From contig JAUCBJ010002628.1 in NCBI GenBank assembly GCA_032718475.1, forward strand, positions 1 to 48,860: 48,860 nucleotides of DNA, written 5' to 3'. Origin of the DNA: Nemertoderma westbladi (taxonomy: Eukaryota; Xenacoelomorpha; Nemertodermatida; Nemertodermatidae). The notes below the pieces were generated by a model. The model ran no database searches and had not been told where the DNA came from. It saw only the letters and a program-made list of their open reading frames with translations. Below are positions 25,001 through 40,000 of the stretch, in pieces; within the stretch, counting starts at the first letter, position 1; every line of letters begins with the position of its first letter. The position numbers and the translations under genes were made by a program.

Positions 25001-28000
25001 AGTAACATCAAACCTAAGGGTGTATTGTGCGAAGGGCCCCATCGCTTGAGTGGGTGTGAGGAATTCTTAAAGAAAGAACTAAAAGATAGACGTAGTGTAA
25101 CTTGGGATAAAAGGTTATGTTACAATTGCCTCAGGAGAGGACATCAAAGGAAAACCTGTTACTCAGATGTGAGGTGCACTAAGTGTGGAGCGAAACATCA
25201 CATCCTACTGCACACTGAGTTCGATAAGGTAAGTGAACCACAACTGCATGTGCAGTTCAGTGACGTAAACGACACAGATCTGAGTTCGGAGATGGAAGGA
25301 TGCTATACGGATGAGTTTTCTGATGAAAATGAATCCTGCTATATGATCAACACAGCCGTATATCGAGCCCTTACCGATAAGGCACCGACTGATGGAGAGG
25401 AATCCCAACTACCCATTCCGGATCAACAGCACTCATGGAAGGTTTTGCAACCATCTGTCGGCATCAGAGAGTTCCCAGTGGTGCAGCTTAGGGTACATGG
25501 ATAAAGTAAGAGCCTTATTGTTAATGCCCTCCTTGATTCAGGTAGTACAGGCACCTTCATCGATAAAGATAGTGAATCTTTCCGGGATCATACAAGTATT
25601 AGACTATAAGACTTCAAGTACTATTAGACTACAAGTACTACAGATTTCTACTTAGGATCGTTATCGACTCCCCAGGACAAATCAGGTGAGGACAGTATAA
25701 GGTCAGTTAAAATGGTGGCCATTAAGAACTTTGCTGCTAGTCAAGTAGAGCCTTATAACTGGGACGAGGACAGCTTTGCCCAGCAACATAATGTCCCCAG
25801 ATTTAGAACAGATTACCCAGGGGTACAAATATTACTCGGTCAGAACGCGGATGAAGCGCTAGAAACCATTGAGAAACGGCCTGCTAGACCGCTACCCTTA
25901 CAAACGTATGCGGGACGAACTAGAGTAGGTTGGTATTTCATGGGACCATCCAGAAGGACTTTGAAGGAAAGATTAGAAAGCGAACAAATCCATCAGGTTA
26001 GAGAGTGTGTGGAAACCGTGAAAGAAGAGGACATCATAGCTGAGGGAACTTCATGCTCCTCAGACAACGACGATATTCAGACCCTATACACTATTGATAA
26101 CACTGTTGAACTCCTCACTGAGAATCAAACTTGGGCTAATCAATCGATTTTGTGTAATCTCATATGGCAGAATAACGAACCAATAGCTTATGACGACGAC
26201 GAACTTAATGAGGTAGTAGAGCAATATAACAATAAATTACGTGATGATCACGCAGTGCGATTCTTTACCCAGGAAGCTGTAGAACCCAACTCTTACAATA
26301 AAGCGTTAGCAGTAGAGGAAGAGAGGGCTAAACAAATCCAGGTAACGACTACTCGTTAAATTAAAGAGGAGGGTTGTTACGAGATTGGTCTGCCTTTTAG
26401 GCAGAGAGAACCCAGCTTTATTAATAACCGACCTTTAGCCATCAAAAGAATCGAACAACTGCACCAGCGCTTCTCATCTAACGATTGAGCCAAAGAGATG
26501 TATAAGACGCAATTAAAGAAATTTATAGATAAAGGATACGCGGAGCGAGTTCCGGTGGAAACACCCATAACGGAGAGAACGTATTACTTAACCCATCATT
26601 ACGTTCCTAAACCCGGTAAACCAGACGAAGTCCGGGTAGTATTCGACGGCTCCGCCCTTTATAAGGGACAATCCCTAAATTCTGAACTGTTGCACGGGAC
26701 CCAACTTACTCCAATCTTTATTGGGAATATTATTACGACTCTGGCAATATTCTATCACCTTCGCCTCCGACATTGAAGGCATGTTTCTGCAAGTTAAAGC
26801 GTTACCTCGGCATCGAGATAGCCTACGATTTCTGTGGTGGCCTGAAGGAAACCTCAACCGAGAACCGGTGGAGTGCTGGATGACCATCCAGGCTTTCGGG
26901 ATCATATCTAGCCCCTCGAACGCTTGTTCGGTAGTGCGCACCACTGCCGACGATAATAGAGACGCCTTCTCTAAAGCGGTTATCGGCAACATCAAACGAG
27001 ATATTTACATGGATGACAACCTAAAGTCCCTCCCCTCGGTGGAAGAAGCAATTGAGGTTGACAAGGGAATGGTAGAGTGCTTACAACGAGGTGGATTTCG
27101 CCTAACCAAATTCACTAGTAACTCCCGTGAATTCCTGGAATCGATCCCAGTGGAAGAACGAGGTGATAAAGATCTTGACCTCATTAAGGACGATCTCCCT
27201 GAAACCAAAACCCTTGGACTGAAATGGGAAACGGAGAGAGACATTTTATTCTTCCAACTGAAACAATGCGAAAATCCCATTCGGACTAAACGGATTTGCC
27301 TGAATATTCTGAGCACTTATTTTGAACCATTGGGATTCATTAGTCCTGTAATCCTAGTCGCTCGGAGTCTGGTGCAAGAAATGTGGCTTGAAAACCACTC
27401 TTGGGATGATCCACTCCAGGGAGAACTGCTAAAGAAGTGGATGAAGTGGGAAGATTCTTTACCAGCCATTGAGAACTTTAAGATTTCCCACTCGTATTTC
27501 GGTCACGTTCTCTCCACGTATTCCTATCAACTCTATGTTTTTGGAGACGCCAACGATATCGGAATAGGTATAGTAGCCTACCTGAGGGTTGAAACTCCCG
27601 ATGGAATTAAAGTTTCATTAGCCGCCTCAAAGGCCCTAATAAACAATAAACTGCGAGTCCCCAGAGTGGAGTTAAAAGCGGCACTATACGCTACAGCCAT
27701 CAGCCGGAATGTAACTGAACAGATCGAATATCCACTAGAGAATACCATTTATTGGACTGACGCATTACTCGTTTTGGAATATATCACTAATGAAGCCTGT
27801 CAGTTCAGCGTCTTTGTTACCAACCGAGTAGCTATTATACTCAGTCGCACTAATATAGATCAATGGAGACATTGCCCCAAGACGATTAACCCCGCCGACA
27901 TTGCCTCCAGAGGAGCAACTCCTCAAGAACTGACAGATACTCCAGATTGGTTAGGTGGACCAGACTTCCTAAGTAAAGAAGAGGAGGAATGGCCCCCTCA

Positions 28001-31000
28001 TCTCACCACGGCTGAGATCAGACAAGCCAAGGGAGCGGAAAAAGTCAAACCAAAAACCTGGACGAGTAAATCCAAACTGTTTAAGCCAGCGATTGATCTG
28101 TCTGTGCTACATACTGCCGGTGATGCCACTGTGGATCCTAATCAACCAAAATCCATGGACGTTACCTGAGCCCCGAATAAATCAGTTGTTGAAATAAGGG
28201 AAAGAGATTGGAAGTCTGGAACACCAGATGTCTCAAAGGGACTGTCTCCCCTCATCCAGAGAGTGATGGCTCATTATAGCTCCTGGAATCGGCTTTACAA
28301 AGCCATTGTGTATTTAAAACGATGTTTCCATCATCATTATTCTAGGACGAAGATTGCTAATGACGCCACCCCTGAAGTAGCTGAAAGGGTCAACACTACC
28401 AAAGACCTTCCCACTTAACGGCTATCTAATAAGTTTCTAACTGATAAAATCAGCTACCAAGAACATGATGATACCAACAAGCAAATACTGAGACTCCTGC
28501 AATGTTATGAGAATTCCGAAAAGTATTTCCCGTTGTTGAGAAATCCACAGACGCGCTTAAGGGATTCTTTTTCTAGCACAATGATAGATGGGCTAATACG
28601 TGTCGGAGGGAGATTAACCAATGTTCCATTGTCCTTTGACACTAAGTTTCCCATACTAATTAGAAATCTTGAAATACAAATCAAGATGATTGTAGATGTT
28701 TACAGTAAGCTTTACCACGCTGGTAGAGAATGAGTTCTTAGCGAAATTATTTCCATAAGCCCCGTAGAGTGCTAAACCAAGTTCTTAGGAACCTATACCC
28801 TGTATGAAAGCATTTAGTAGGCCTTTAACACAGCGAGAGGCAGAATTACCTATGGAAAGTGTAAGCTGTTATGATCCACCCTTTAACAATACCGGTGTGG
28901 ATTTATTTGGCCCTATTGAAGTGTATCGCGCTAGGACTATATTCAAGCGATGGTGCGTCATCTTTGTTTGTATGACTTGTAGAGCAATCCATCTTGATAT
29001 GGTGAACGATCTATCTACCAACAGCTTCATACTGAGTTTACGCCGACAAATCGCTCGTTTTGGGACTAGCAATACTATGAGATCTGACAAAGGTACTAAT
29101 TTAACCAGAGCCAACAACGAGATCAAAGCTTACGTAAACGATTGGAACCAAAGACAGGTGGACGATCAGCTGAGAGTAACAGCATCTAGCTGGACCTTCA
29201 ACGCCGCCAACACCCCTTGGTGGGGAGGAAGTTGGGAGAGACTCATACGTAGCGTGAAGACCGCATTTCACTTTGTAGTCGCGTGCCGCGCGTATCTCAC
29301 CGACGAACTTTTGCGGACGTTGATGTAGGAAATAGCCGCCTATATCAATGAGGGACCGTTTATGTCAGTCTCATCGAGTGCAGACTCCCTAGAAGCGCTA
29401 ACACCCGCGCATTTCTTACTAAAGAAACCTGTAGCCATGCTCCCGCAGTCGGAAATAACGGACGGAACAAAATATGGCTCGTTTGGTGCAAAACATGTTT
29501 AGTATTTGTGCAAAATACCAATGGACATGGGAGTATAATTCGCAAACTTCTGTGGATCATCTTGCAGTTCATCATATAACTTTACCATAACGCAGCCACA
29601 GATCTCTTGTAATTTATTAGATGTATCCAATGCTCCCGTGGAGCGTGAAATGAGTTAAATTTGTTCCACAAACATATGCAGAAACAGTTTCAATAACTTC
29701 ATCATCACTGTGTCATCCATTGAAACAGGTAATATCTTGTATAGTTGACTGCGATTTGCTAATGACTACAGTTTGACCTGTCTGACAGGCGGCCTTGAAT
29801 CAATCTAATCTATAGAACCTACACCCATCATGCCTAACTTACCAAGCAGAATGATCTACTGTATCGATTGCCTGTTGCAGGTCTAACGACCTGCAAATAT
29901 ACTTTTTCGTATAGTAAAGTATTACTAACGGCATCCGGTTTCATCCTCAGCTTCTGAGCAATCCTCCCCAGACAGACAGTTATCCATACATTCGTCTGTA
30001 CCGTCACATAGGTGAGCGCATTGGCCTTCCTGGGAACTGCATTCGTGGTCGTAGGGCAGTTGGCATACCGGTGTCGTGGTTGGAGGTTGAGGGGTAGCTA
30101 AAGTAAACAATCAAACATCGGAATTGTTTATTAATCAATATTCAATAATCATTATCAATATTGCAGAATTTTGAGTTTTTTTTTGAGAATAAAAAGTTAA
30201 TAACAAAATTATGAATATTAATTAACTTGTTTATATTCGTCAAATTTACAATATTTTATACTAATATAATGACCTCTTTTCACATACCGTAAAATATGTG
30301 AGTTCATACCTTATTGAATACCGTGTTAAACCTAAACAAACAATAAACCCAAATCAACGATTATACAGTAATATAAAAACATCTCACTGGTTGTGGGAGG
30401 TGGTATGGTTGGCGTTGTTGTGGGTGGTGGTGTTGGAGGCGGCTGAGTTGGACAGGTTGGCTTCGGACCCGGACAATCGCAGTCTACAACACCTTCGCAA
30501 TAGGCGGACACCGTGATACAGGTACGGCAATCTATACAGTCGCAGTTGAAGGAATCCTCGTCGCAGGTCACGCAACAATCAGCCTCGTCAGACATGTCGC
30601 CGCAATCGTCGTGACCGTCGCAAACCTTAGTGGGTGGTATAGTAAACATTACAGCACTCCCGGAAAATAAAGGAGGAAACACTATAGGGAAAAATAGCAA
30701 TTAAATAAAGGGGAAAATGGAAGGACGCGGTTCAGAAAATAAAACATCAAAAAATCACAAATGAATAATAAAGGCCAAAAGAAATTAACTGGAAGGAAGA
30801 AAGTTAAAAAGTAGAAGAAGTGAGGAATTAATAATGAATATTAAAATAATAAATAATAAATATTAAAAAAATGTAAAAATAGAACGAAGAAAATAAAAAT
30901 AAAAAAAAAGAAGGAAAGGAAAAAAAAGAAACTCCGGAGAACATGAGGTCAACAAAAAGATACAACCCACTGATGATTATTTATGATGGGAAACTAAAAT

Positions 31001-34000
31001 TACGAACATTATTATTCATTGAATGTTATAGACCTATCGCAAATTGTAATATAATTATTGAACTCATCGAAGAAAAAACTTGCAAAAGATAGAAGATATG
31101 TCAATTTGCCATTAACAAGAAGTCTGTAGAATATTTTGCCAAATGGTTCCATAAGGGATGCAGGGATTCAGTTGATGGATATTTTTATTTATTAATTAGG
31201 TTTTTCTGTAATTTAAATAATAGAATATCAACTAACCTTGTCCGGATCTATGCAAACATCCTTCACGTTCTCGCAAGTAAACATAGTCGAGTTACAAACC
31301 GAAGGATCGCAGTCTGCCTCGTCGGTGACCAGTCCCGGCTCCTCGCAGTCGTCTACGCCGTCGCAGATGTCGGAGGGCGGCCGACAGCGCCCGCTCGGAC
31401 ACTGATACATTGGCGGCTTACAATCCGGACCTGCGGCAAAGCAAACATTATGTGTATGTTCTCTTTTACTGTATCTGCTGCCACAATTAATTAGAATAAC
31501 ATGGGGGTTGATAATGAAAAAACCGATCCTATTGCAGGCATCGATTCTCCTTCTTTTAACCTTCTCTTTCGCGCTTTTTCGATTAATTTCGCTTTTTCAG
31601 TTTCTTAGATGCGCATCAAATTAATTTTTTTATCGACATCAAAAACAGGCATTATGCACCACAGTGTGAAAAGTATATCGTTAGACCTAATGATTGAAAG
31701 ACGAACTAAATTTGTTTGGAGTATATAGATTTGTTTCAAATGAATTCCTACATGAGAGCCAGTATATCTCCGCGATTTATCGTGTTCGCTTATAACTCAC
31801 ATGAGATCTCATCCGTGTAATCCCAACAGTCGAATATACCATCGCATACTTGGTTAGATCCGTAGCAGGTGAATGAGTTGTCGCACACGTACTCGTCACA
31901 GGTTGGTGGAACTAAATGAATAAATAGCGGGTTACCTTAATATAGTAAACACGGAACGAAAACTCTAAACCAGTTTATAAACGAAACGAAGAAATTTCTA
32001 ATTAATACGCTCATCATTTAGATGCAAAAAACAGAAATATACGCATCAAATATTTTATTAACTAAAAATGTAAACAAACAATAATGAAAAATACAAAATA
32101 GATTATTTTCTACAATTTAAAAGATAATTTTTTGGAGTGATTGTTGTAAATGGATTATTCAACACAGAATAACAAAGAGTTGGAATATTTAGTGGTTACA
32201 AAACTTAATTCTAAACTCAATATTGTGAGAGTTAATTATTATGAGTTGTCATTTATTACAATGTTAATGATATTTATAAAGTTAGTATTATGTATACAGT
32301 TACTGTAACCCACCGCAACCCTCTTCATCAACCCCGTCGCCGCAGTCCTCGTAACCATCGCAGTAAACATCTTCTGAACACTCGGTAGGTTCGCACGTCC
32401 TCGGTGTGCACTCCATAGAGCCGGCGACGCAGACACAAATCTCGCAATCGTAGTAGAGAACGGTGCCGGCGTTGTAGCGGTGGCCTTCATACTCACAAGG
32501 ACAGCCGTCTGGGGGCTTCTCAACGCATTCCTTAGTTACAGCTGAAACATTTAGTGTTAATAATTAGTTACTAAAACAATGGGGAAATATTATGAAATCA
32601 AGAAAACTGTCCGAAATTTATTGAAGCTTATGAAATAACCTTTAAATAAATCCAAAATTGCAAAAAAACTGTTTAGAAATGGTGGAGGAGTTAATGGTTG
32701 GTTAATAGTGTCTGACGGAAGGAAGCACACTACACTAGGGCCTACAGAGCTAAAATTGAATTTAATGGGGGTTTTCGGGGTCATTGTCGGGTCATTTTCG
32801 GGGTCAGGTGATTTCATTTCTGACGTCAGTTTTAATATTTAATGACATCTAGTCTGTCCGTCTGTGGGTTGTCGGTCTGTCTTACATTTTGACAGACAGA
32901 TTGGCCTGCCTGATACCTCGATAACTCGAGAACTAAAAGAGATCTGTCTAAGTTGTTTCAGATTTGAAATCACCATTAAATTCTGCTCTAGATACAATAA
33001 AAAACAAAATTCTAAAATTTTTAACGAGGGAGATTTACTTTTTAAACATTTTTTTACCGACTTAATTAATAGTCAGTTTGATTACAGCTGAAACATTTAT
33101 ATATTGTTACAGCTGGTTCGTTTATGTGTTATTGTTAACCTTCTCGGTCTCATTTTCCCACCCTAGATACTTACGGTCCGGTACCAGAGGTTCAGGACAG
33201 TAGCACCCCTCAACGCATTGCGTCTCGCAAGCAGCGTTCGTTGCCCTCGCGTGTTCGCATGTATTAGGACAGGCTGGTCCACAGACCATATAGACCATCT
33301 CGCTGTTCTCGCACATGATTGGACAGATGTCGGGACGGCGCCAGTTGATCTGTACGCCCTGTTTTGAGCATTGGGCGGCGTAGGCAGCCATTATCTCGCA
33401 AGGACATTCGCAGTCACCGCCGCGGTTACATCTGGTTATAAAAAATAAAAATTACATTTAGAAAGAATTAGCTACAGTATAAGAGATTGATTAGTTATAA
33501 TGATAAATAGGTAAATACATACTAAATAAATAAATGTGATCAATTCAATTGTTTGAGAATATTAGGTTTAATTAATTACTGGTTACTAACCCGCACGCGT
33601 CTGACTTGCACCATTCGAAATATTTGTCCGGTTGGACCGCACTGTGACAGGGTTTAAATACCTCGCTGTTTATATAACTACATGTCTTGGAGGCCCAGGG
33701 TTCGCGTTCAGGCAGACTTTCGCACGGGTCTGCGTAGTCCGAGTCGTCGAAGGTCGGGCAGTTCTGGTTCACCTGAGAAATAATTCACGGTGTTGACATA
33801 ACATCACGGAAACCGGTTTACCATCCAATTATATTATATTACATTACTTCGAGTTATACTTATTAGTATCAATTAACTATTTAACATCCTTAATTAAGAG
33901 ACAATATCTTTAAAAATTAATTACCGCTACGCAATAATCATGGGTTAGAATAATATACAGTAAAAGAAAAGGAATCATTTCGTAAGGATTGATACGACTG

Positions 34001-37000
34001 TATATAAACACATTCATTCAAATTAAAATCTCTTTACACATCGACGCTTACCCTCCAAGATTCACCGAATTTAATAGGGTTCTTCTCAATCGCTCCGCTC
34101 ATGGCTCGGAAATCGTCCTCGGAGATGCCGTTGTAAACACCACACAATCCCTCAACGGTCTCCTTGAAGGCGGGGTCCAACTGGATATAGACAACGGTTT
34201 CTGGGAGGCAATAAACAATTATTATTATGTCCTGAAACTGATATGTTAGTAAAGATAGCAAAAAGAAGTTGAACGTGTTTAAGGAAGTTACTACAGCTCG
34301 GGTGGACATTTTTAGAAAAGAATAATTGTCGGGACAAATCAGTTAAAAGCAATATCGGATAACTGTTTTTGTCTGTCACGGAATAGCCATGTAATAGAAC
34401 TGCACTGGTCGATTTCATATATAAATCTTAGCCCAAAGGATATTATAATCTTTCACAATTATTGGTCTCTTGGTCGATACGCTGTCAAACATAATTAATC
34501 GGAAACTTAAGGTCCGATTATTTAGAGCAGCAGTAGTTCCAGTACTCCTCTATGGGAGTCCATGCTGGGCTCTAACTGCTGAGGACACCAAATCTCTGGA
34601 TGGCACATTCACAAGAATGCTACGCCGGGTTCATTGTGTCAAGTACAATGCACACATCTCCAACCAGACACTATATAACATTGGAGGTGTCTCATTGGTT
34701 CCCCCAAGCTTGACACTAGAACGAAGTACTGTACACTAGTACTGTAGTTGTGGTCTCATGTAGTGTTTTTTATATTATACTGCTTTTGTGCTATAATATC
34801 CGTTAAGTTACTGTATGGTGGTTATTTGTCTTGTCAGTCAGTGCATTGGTTATTTTCAGTATTTTGCAGTATTACAACTTAGGTTAGTACTGGGTTAGGT
34901 ATTATTATACAGTTTTGATTTTAGGTACCTTACTGTGACTATAGTTAGGCCAGTTTGCAGGACTGTGTTATTATTCCATTATTATTATTATGCGATTAGG
35001 ATTACATACATATCTCACATTCAATATATCTATCTTCTATTAGTTAGTTGTGTTTGTTATTGACAATGAATTATAATATTAATTCGAAATATATTTACGA
35101 TATCGCTGTATTGCTCCGTTTACTTATTATTATTAATTTTGCAACTATCTACACTAACTTGAAATACATTACTTCATCACTAGAACGAAGATGTTTTCTT
35201 GTTTTGGCTGTGTGGACCTGTGCACAATCTTCTGCTTTAGCAGCCCCATGGAGAAAATTAGCAAGGTGGACAGCACATGAATTTCGTGAGACGCATCTTA
35301 AAGGACACTGGCTTTGAAGATGCGGATAATTTAGTACTACTACTACAACTACAGTAGGATCGGCATGCTGTACCGGCTTGTCGACAAAATTGCGCCGCCA
35401 CAACACCCTATCACCCATGACATTTACTAGATCATCCGCATCTTCAAGGCCAGTGTCCTTTAAGATGCGTCTCAAGAAAGTCATGGGCTGTCCACCATGC
35501 TTATTCACTCCATGAGGCTGCCAAAGTACAAGATTATGCACTGGCTGGTCCTCATGGCGAAAGCAATGCCCTGCAAAGCGGAGGCGATTTTGTTCTAGTA
35601 TCAAGCTTGGGGGGAACCAATGAGACACCTCCGATGTTATATAGTGTCTGGTTGGAGATATGTGCATTGTACTTGACACAATGAACCCGGCGTAGCATTC
35701 TTGTGAATGTGCCATCCAGAGATTTGGTGTCCTCAGCAGTTCGAGCCCAGCTGTAGTGCTGCTTGTAGGTTAACAATAGTAAGTTATAACTAAGATATTC
35801 CCCTCTTAGACATACTTACTTTGGTCCCAGACGACATTCATACCAATGGTACTTTTAACAAACATATAATTCCCCGCGGTATAAACTTGTAAACCATTCT
35901 CATCGTCCACATATGGGATTCTAACTTCGTTGCCATTAATCAGCACATCCCGCTCTCTTATCAAACTAACTGTTACAGAGTTGATCTGCAAAACAAGGAA
36001 ATCATAACAAATTAGTTATTGTATTAAAATAGATGCAGCAAAAATTATTGTTTAAAGCAAATTAGAATTTACCAAAAATAGAGAAAACCAGGCAGAATAA
36101 ACTAGTATAAATATAAAATAAATATAAATAAATAAATACAATAAACCAAACTTGGTAGGTATGCAGTCCGTCAAACGTTTAAAAATAATCTGAAGTTTGG
36201 TCAAAAATCGACGAACTTTTGACGAACTGGCGTATCAGCAGTTTTTGCAAAATTATATTTCTCCCATAAATCGCGTTTAAAGAAAATTGGTTTTTCATAT
36301 TTGGCCTTTTGAATCCATACAGGCACTTGAACACTTAAAAATTGGCACAATGGGGTAATTTGAAACGCTCTATCTATCTAAAATTATTATAATCACGAAT
36401 ATTTTTGTTATTACGTCATATTGGTTATACGCCAGTTCGTCAAAATATTAATGAAAAGTTTTCTAGTAAACACCAGTTCGTCAAAGTACAGTTTTATTGT
36501 TTCACTCTGATGCGATATTTATTTCAATATAAACGAAAATTTTAAAATCGTATTTCGAAAGAAATAATCCCCTTGAATTACAATATTGATTCAATTTTCG
36601 TAACTTTTGGTATTGATAAAATTTGGATATTATTAGTATTACTCTTTTATTCAACAAAGCTCATTCATTATAGAACAACGGTTATTACGGTTGCTAAAAT
36701 TTTATAGTATATTTTAAAGTTTACAATGTCCTGTCCCTAGAGGTGACAAGGTTGCTCCTTCTTGGTCTGGTCGCTAAGCTTCAAGCTTTATTGGTGAGCA
36801 AGCTGACGGTAGAATGAGTCATAAGGCGGACGAATGACTGGTTTGTTGCCTTCGCATAACTTCATGAGATCGTCAAAATGTACCTCTTGCGAGCCTCGGA
36901 CCACCACCGCCCCCAGAGGCTTGCACGGGGAATACAATATCGCTGTTCCTCTTAGTTGGCAGTGTTATGGAATCAAATGTTTCCTGGCTATGGGAGTATT

Positions 37001-40000
37001 TGAAATATAGTTTTGATGCCTCCTGTTTCTTCAACTCAAACTCTACCATGTTCACCCAATTGATGTCATTCCTAGAATCGCTCAACCGTTGCCTCAAAAC
37101 ACCTTGGCCAACAGATAACGATTTCCAATCGAAAATATCTTCTGTTTGTAATTCTATTACCTTGAAGGGAACCTTTCGACTAAGTCGTATGATAGGCCCC
37201 AGTTGAGCCAGTACCATTATATCGCAGCTCCGCTCAATGCCTGTGGCTCTCAAACCAACTCCAACTTCTTCCAACCCTGTGGCTCCCAAACCAACTCCAC
37301 CCTCTTCCAACCCTGTGGCTCCCAAACCAACTCCACCCTCTTCCAACCCTGTGGCTCCCAAACCAACTCCAACTTCTTCCAAACCTGTCGCTCCCAAACC
37401 AACCTCTTCCAACCCTGTGGCTCCCAAACCAACTCCCACCTCTTCCAACCATGTGGCTCCCAAACCAACTCTAACCTCTTTCAACCCTATGGCTCCCAAA
37501 CCAACTCCAACCTCTTCCAACCCTGTTGCTCCGAAACTAACTCCAACCTCTTCCAACCCTGTGGCTCCCAAACCAACTCCAACCTCTTCCAACCCTGTTG
37601 CTCCGAAACTAACTCCAACCTCTTCCAACCCTGTGGGTCCCAAACCACCTCCACCCTCTTCCAACCCAGTGGCTCCCAAACCAACTCCAACCTCATCCAA
37701 CCCTGTGGCTCCCAAACCAACTATAACCTCTTCCAACCCTGTGGCTTCCAAACCAACTCCAACGTCTTCCAACCCTGTGGCTCCGAAACTAACTCCAACC
37801 TCTTCCAACCCTGTGGCTCCCAAACCAACTCCACCCTCTTCCAACCCTGTGGCTCCCAAACCAGCTCCAACCTCTTCCAACCCTGTGGCTCCGAAACTAA
37901 CTCCAACCTCTTACAACCCTGTGGCTCCCAAACCAACTCCACCCTTTTCCAACCCTGTGGCTCCCAAACCAACTCCAACCTCATCCAACCCTGTGGCTCC
38001 CAAACCAACTCTAACCTCTTCCAACCCTGTGGCTCCCAAACCAACTCCAACCTCTTCCAACCCTGTGGCTCCGAAACTAACTCCAACCTCATCCAACCCT
38101 GTGGCTCCCAAACCAACTCCAACCTCTTCCAAACCTGTGGCTCCCAAACCAACTCCAACCTCTTCCAAACCTGTGGCTCCGAAACTAACTCCAACCTCTT
38201 CCAACCCTGTGGCTCCCAAACCAACTCCAACCTCTTCCAACCCTGTGGCTCCCAAACCAACTCCATACTCTTCCAACCCTGTGGCTCCCAAACCAACTCC
38301 AACTTCTTCTAACCTTGAGGCTCCCAAACCAACTCCACCCTCTTCCAACCCTGTGGCTCCCAAACCAACTCCACCCTCTTCCAACCCTGCGGCTCCCAAA
38401 CCAACTCCAACTTCTTCCAAACCTGTCGCTCCCAAACCAACCTCTTCCAACCCTGTGGCTCCCAAACCAACTCCCACCTCTTCCAACCATGTGGCTCCCA
38501 AACCAACTCTAACCTCTTTCAACCCTGTGGCTCCCAAACCAACTCCAACCTCTTCCAACCCTGTGGCTCCCAAACCAACTCCATACTCTTCCAACCCTGT
38601 GGCTCCCAAACCAACTCCATACTCTTCCAACCCTGTGGCTCCCAAACCAACTCCAACCTCTTCCAACCCTGTGGCTCCCAAACCAACTCCAACCTCATCC
38701 AACCCTGTGGCTCCCAAACCAACTCCAACCTCTTCCAACCCTGTGGCTCCCAAACCAACTCCATACTCTTCCAACCCTGTGGCTCCCAAACCAACTCCAA
38801 CCTCTTCCAACCCAGTGGCTCCCAAACCAACTCCAACCTCATCCAACCCTGTGGCTCCCAAACCAACTATAACCTCTTCCAACCCTGTGGCTTCCAAACC
38901 AACTCCAACGTCTTCCAACCCTGTGGCTCCGAAACTAACTCCAACCTCTTCCAACCCTGTGGCTCCCAAACCAACTCCACCCTCTTCCAACCCTGTGGCT
39001 CCCAAACCAGCTCCAACCTCTTCCAACCCTGTGGCTCCGAAACTAACTCCAACCTCTTACAACCCTGTGGCTCCCAAACCAACTCCACCCTTTTCCAACC
39101 CTGTGGCTCCCAAACCAACTCCAACCTCATCCAACCCTGTGGCTCCCAAACCAACTCTAACCTCTTCCAACCCTGTGGCTCCCAAACCAACTCCAACCTC
39201 TTCCAACCCTGTGGCTCCGAAACTAACTCCAACCTCATCCAACCCTGTGGCTCCCAAACCAACTCCAACCTCTTCCAAACCTGTGGCTCCCAAACCAACT
39301 CCAACCTCTTCCAAACCTGTGGCTCCGAAACTAACTCCAACCTCTTCCAACCCTGTGGCTCCCAAACCAACTCCAACCTCTTCCAACCCTGTTGCTCCGA
39401 AACTAACTCCAACCTCTTCCAACCCTGTGGGTCCCAAACCACCTCCACCCTCTTCCAACCCAGTGGCTCCCAAACCAACTCCAACCTCATCCAACCCTGT
39501 GGCTCCCAAACCAACTATAACCTCTTCCAACCCTGTGGCTTCCAAACCAACTCCAACGTCTTCCAACCCTGTGGCTCCGAAACTAACTCCAACCTCTTCC
39601 AACCCTGTGGCTCCCAAACCAACTCCACCCTCTTCCAACCCTGTGGCTCCCAAACCAGCTCCAACCTCTTCCAACCCTGTGGCTCCGAAACTAACTCCAA
39701 CCTCTTACAACCCTGTGGCTCCCAAACCAACTCCACCCTTTTCCAACCCTGTGGCTCCCAAACCAACTCCAACCTCATCCAACCCTGTGGCTCCCAAACC
39801 AACTCTAACCTCTTCCAACCCTGTGGCTCCCAAACCAACTCCAACCTCTTCCAACCCTGTGGCTCCGAAACTAACTCCAACCTCATCCAACCCTGTGGCT
39901 CCCAAACCAACTCCAACCTCTTCCAAACCTGTGGCTCCCAAACCAACTCCAACCTCTTCCAAACCTGTGGCTCCGAAACTAACTCCAACCTCTTCCAACC

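Larger units (their letters stand above)
22736..29485 (+). mobile_element. BEL/Pao LTR retrotransposon, degenerate and 3'-truncated
   Basis: Plus-strand gag, protease, reverse transcriptase, RNase H and integrase occur in BEL/Pao order, interrupted by stops and frameshifts. The leader 22736-22945 looks like a 5' LTR (TATATTTAAG TATA-like string near 22888) but no second LTR is visible; the coding part stops in the integrase tail at about 29485, where host array sequence resumes. The element is opposite in sense to the host gene and sits in its intron 11. Dead copy. Confidence 0.88.
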
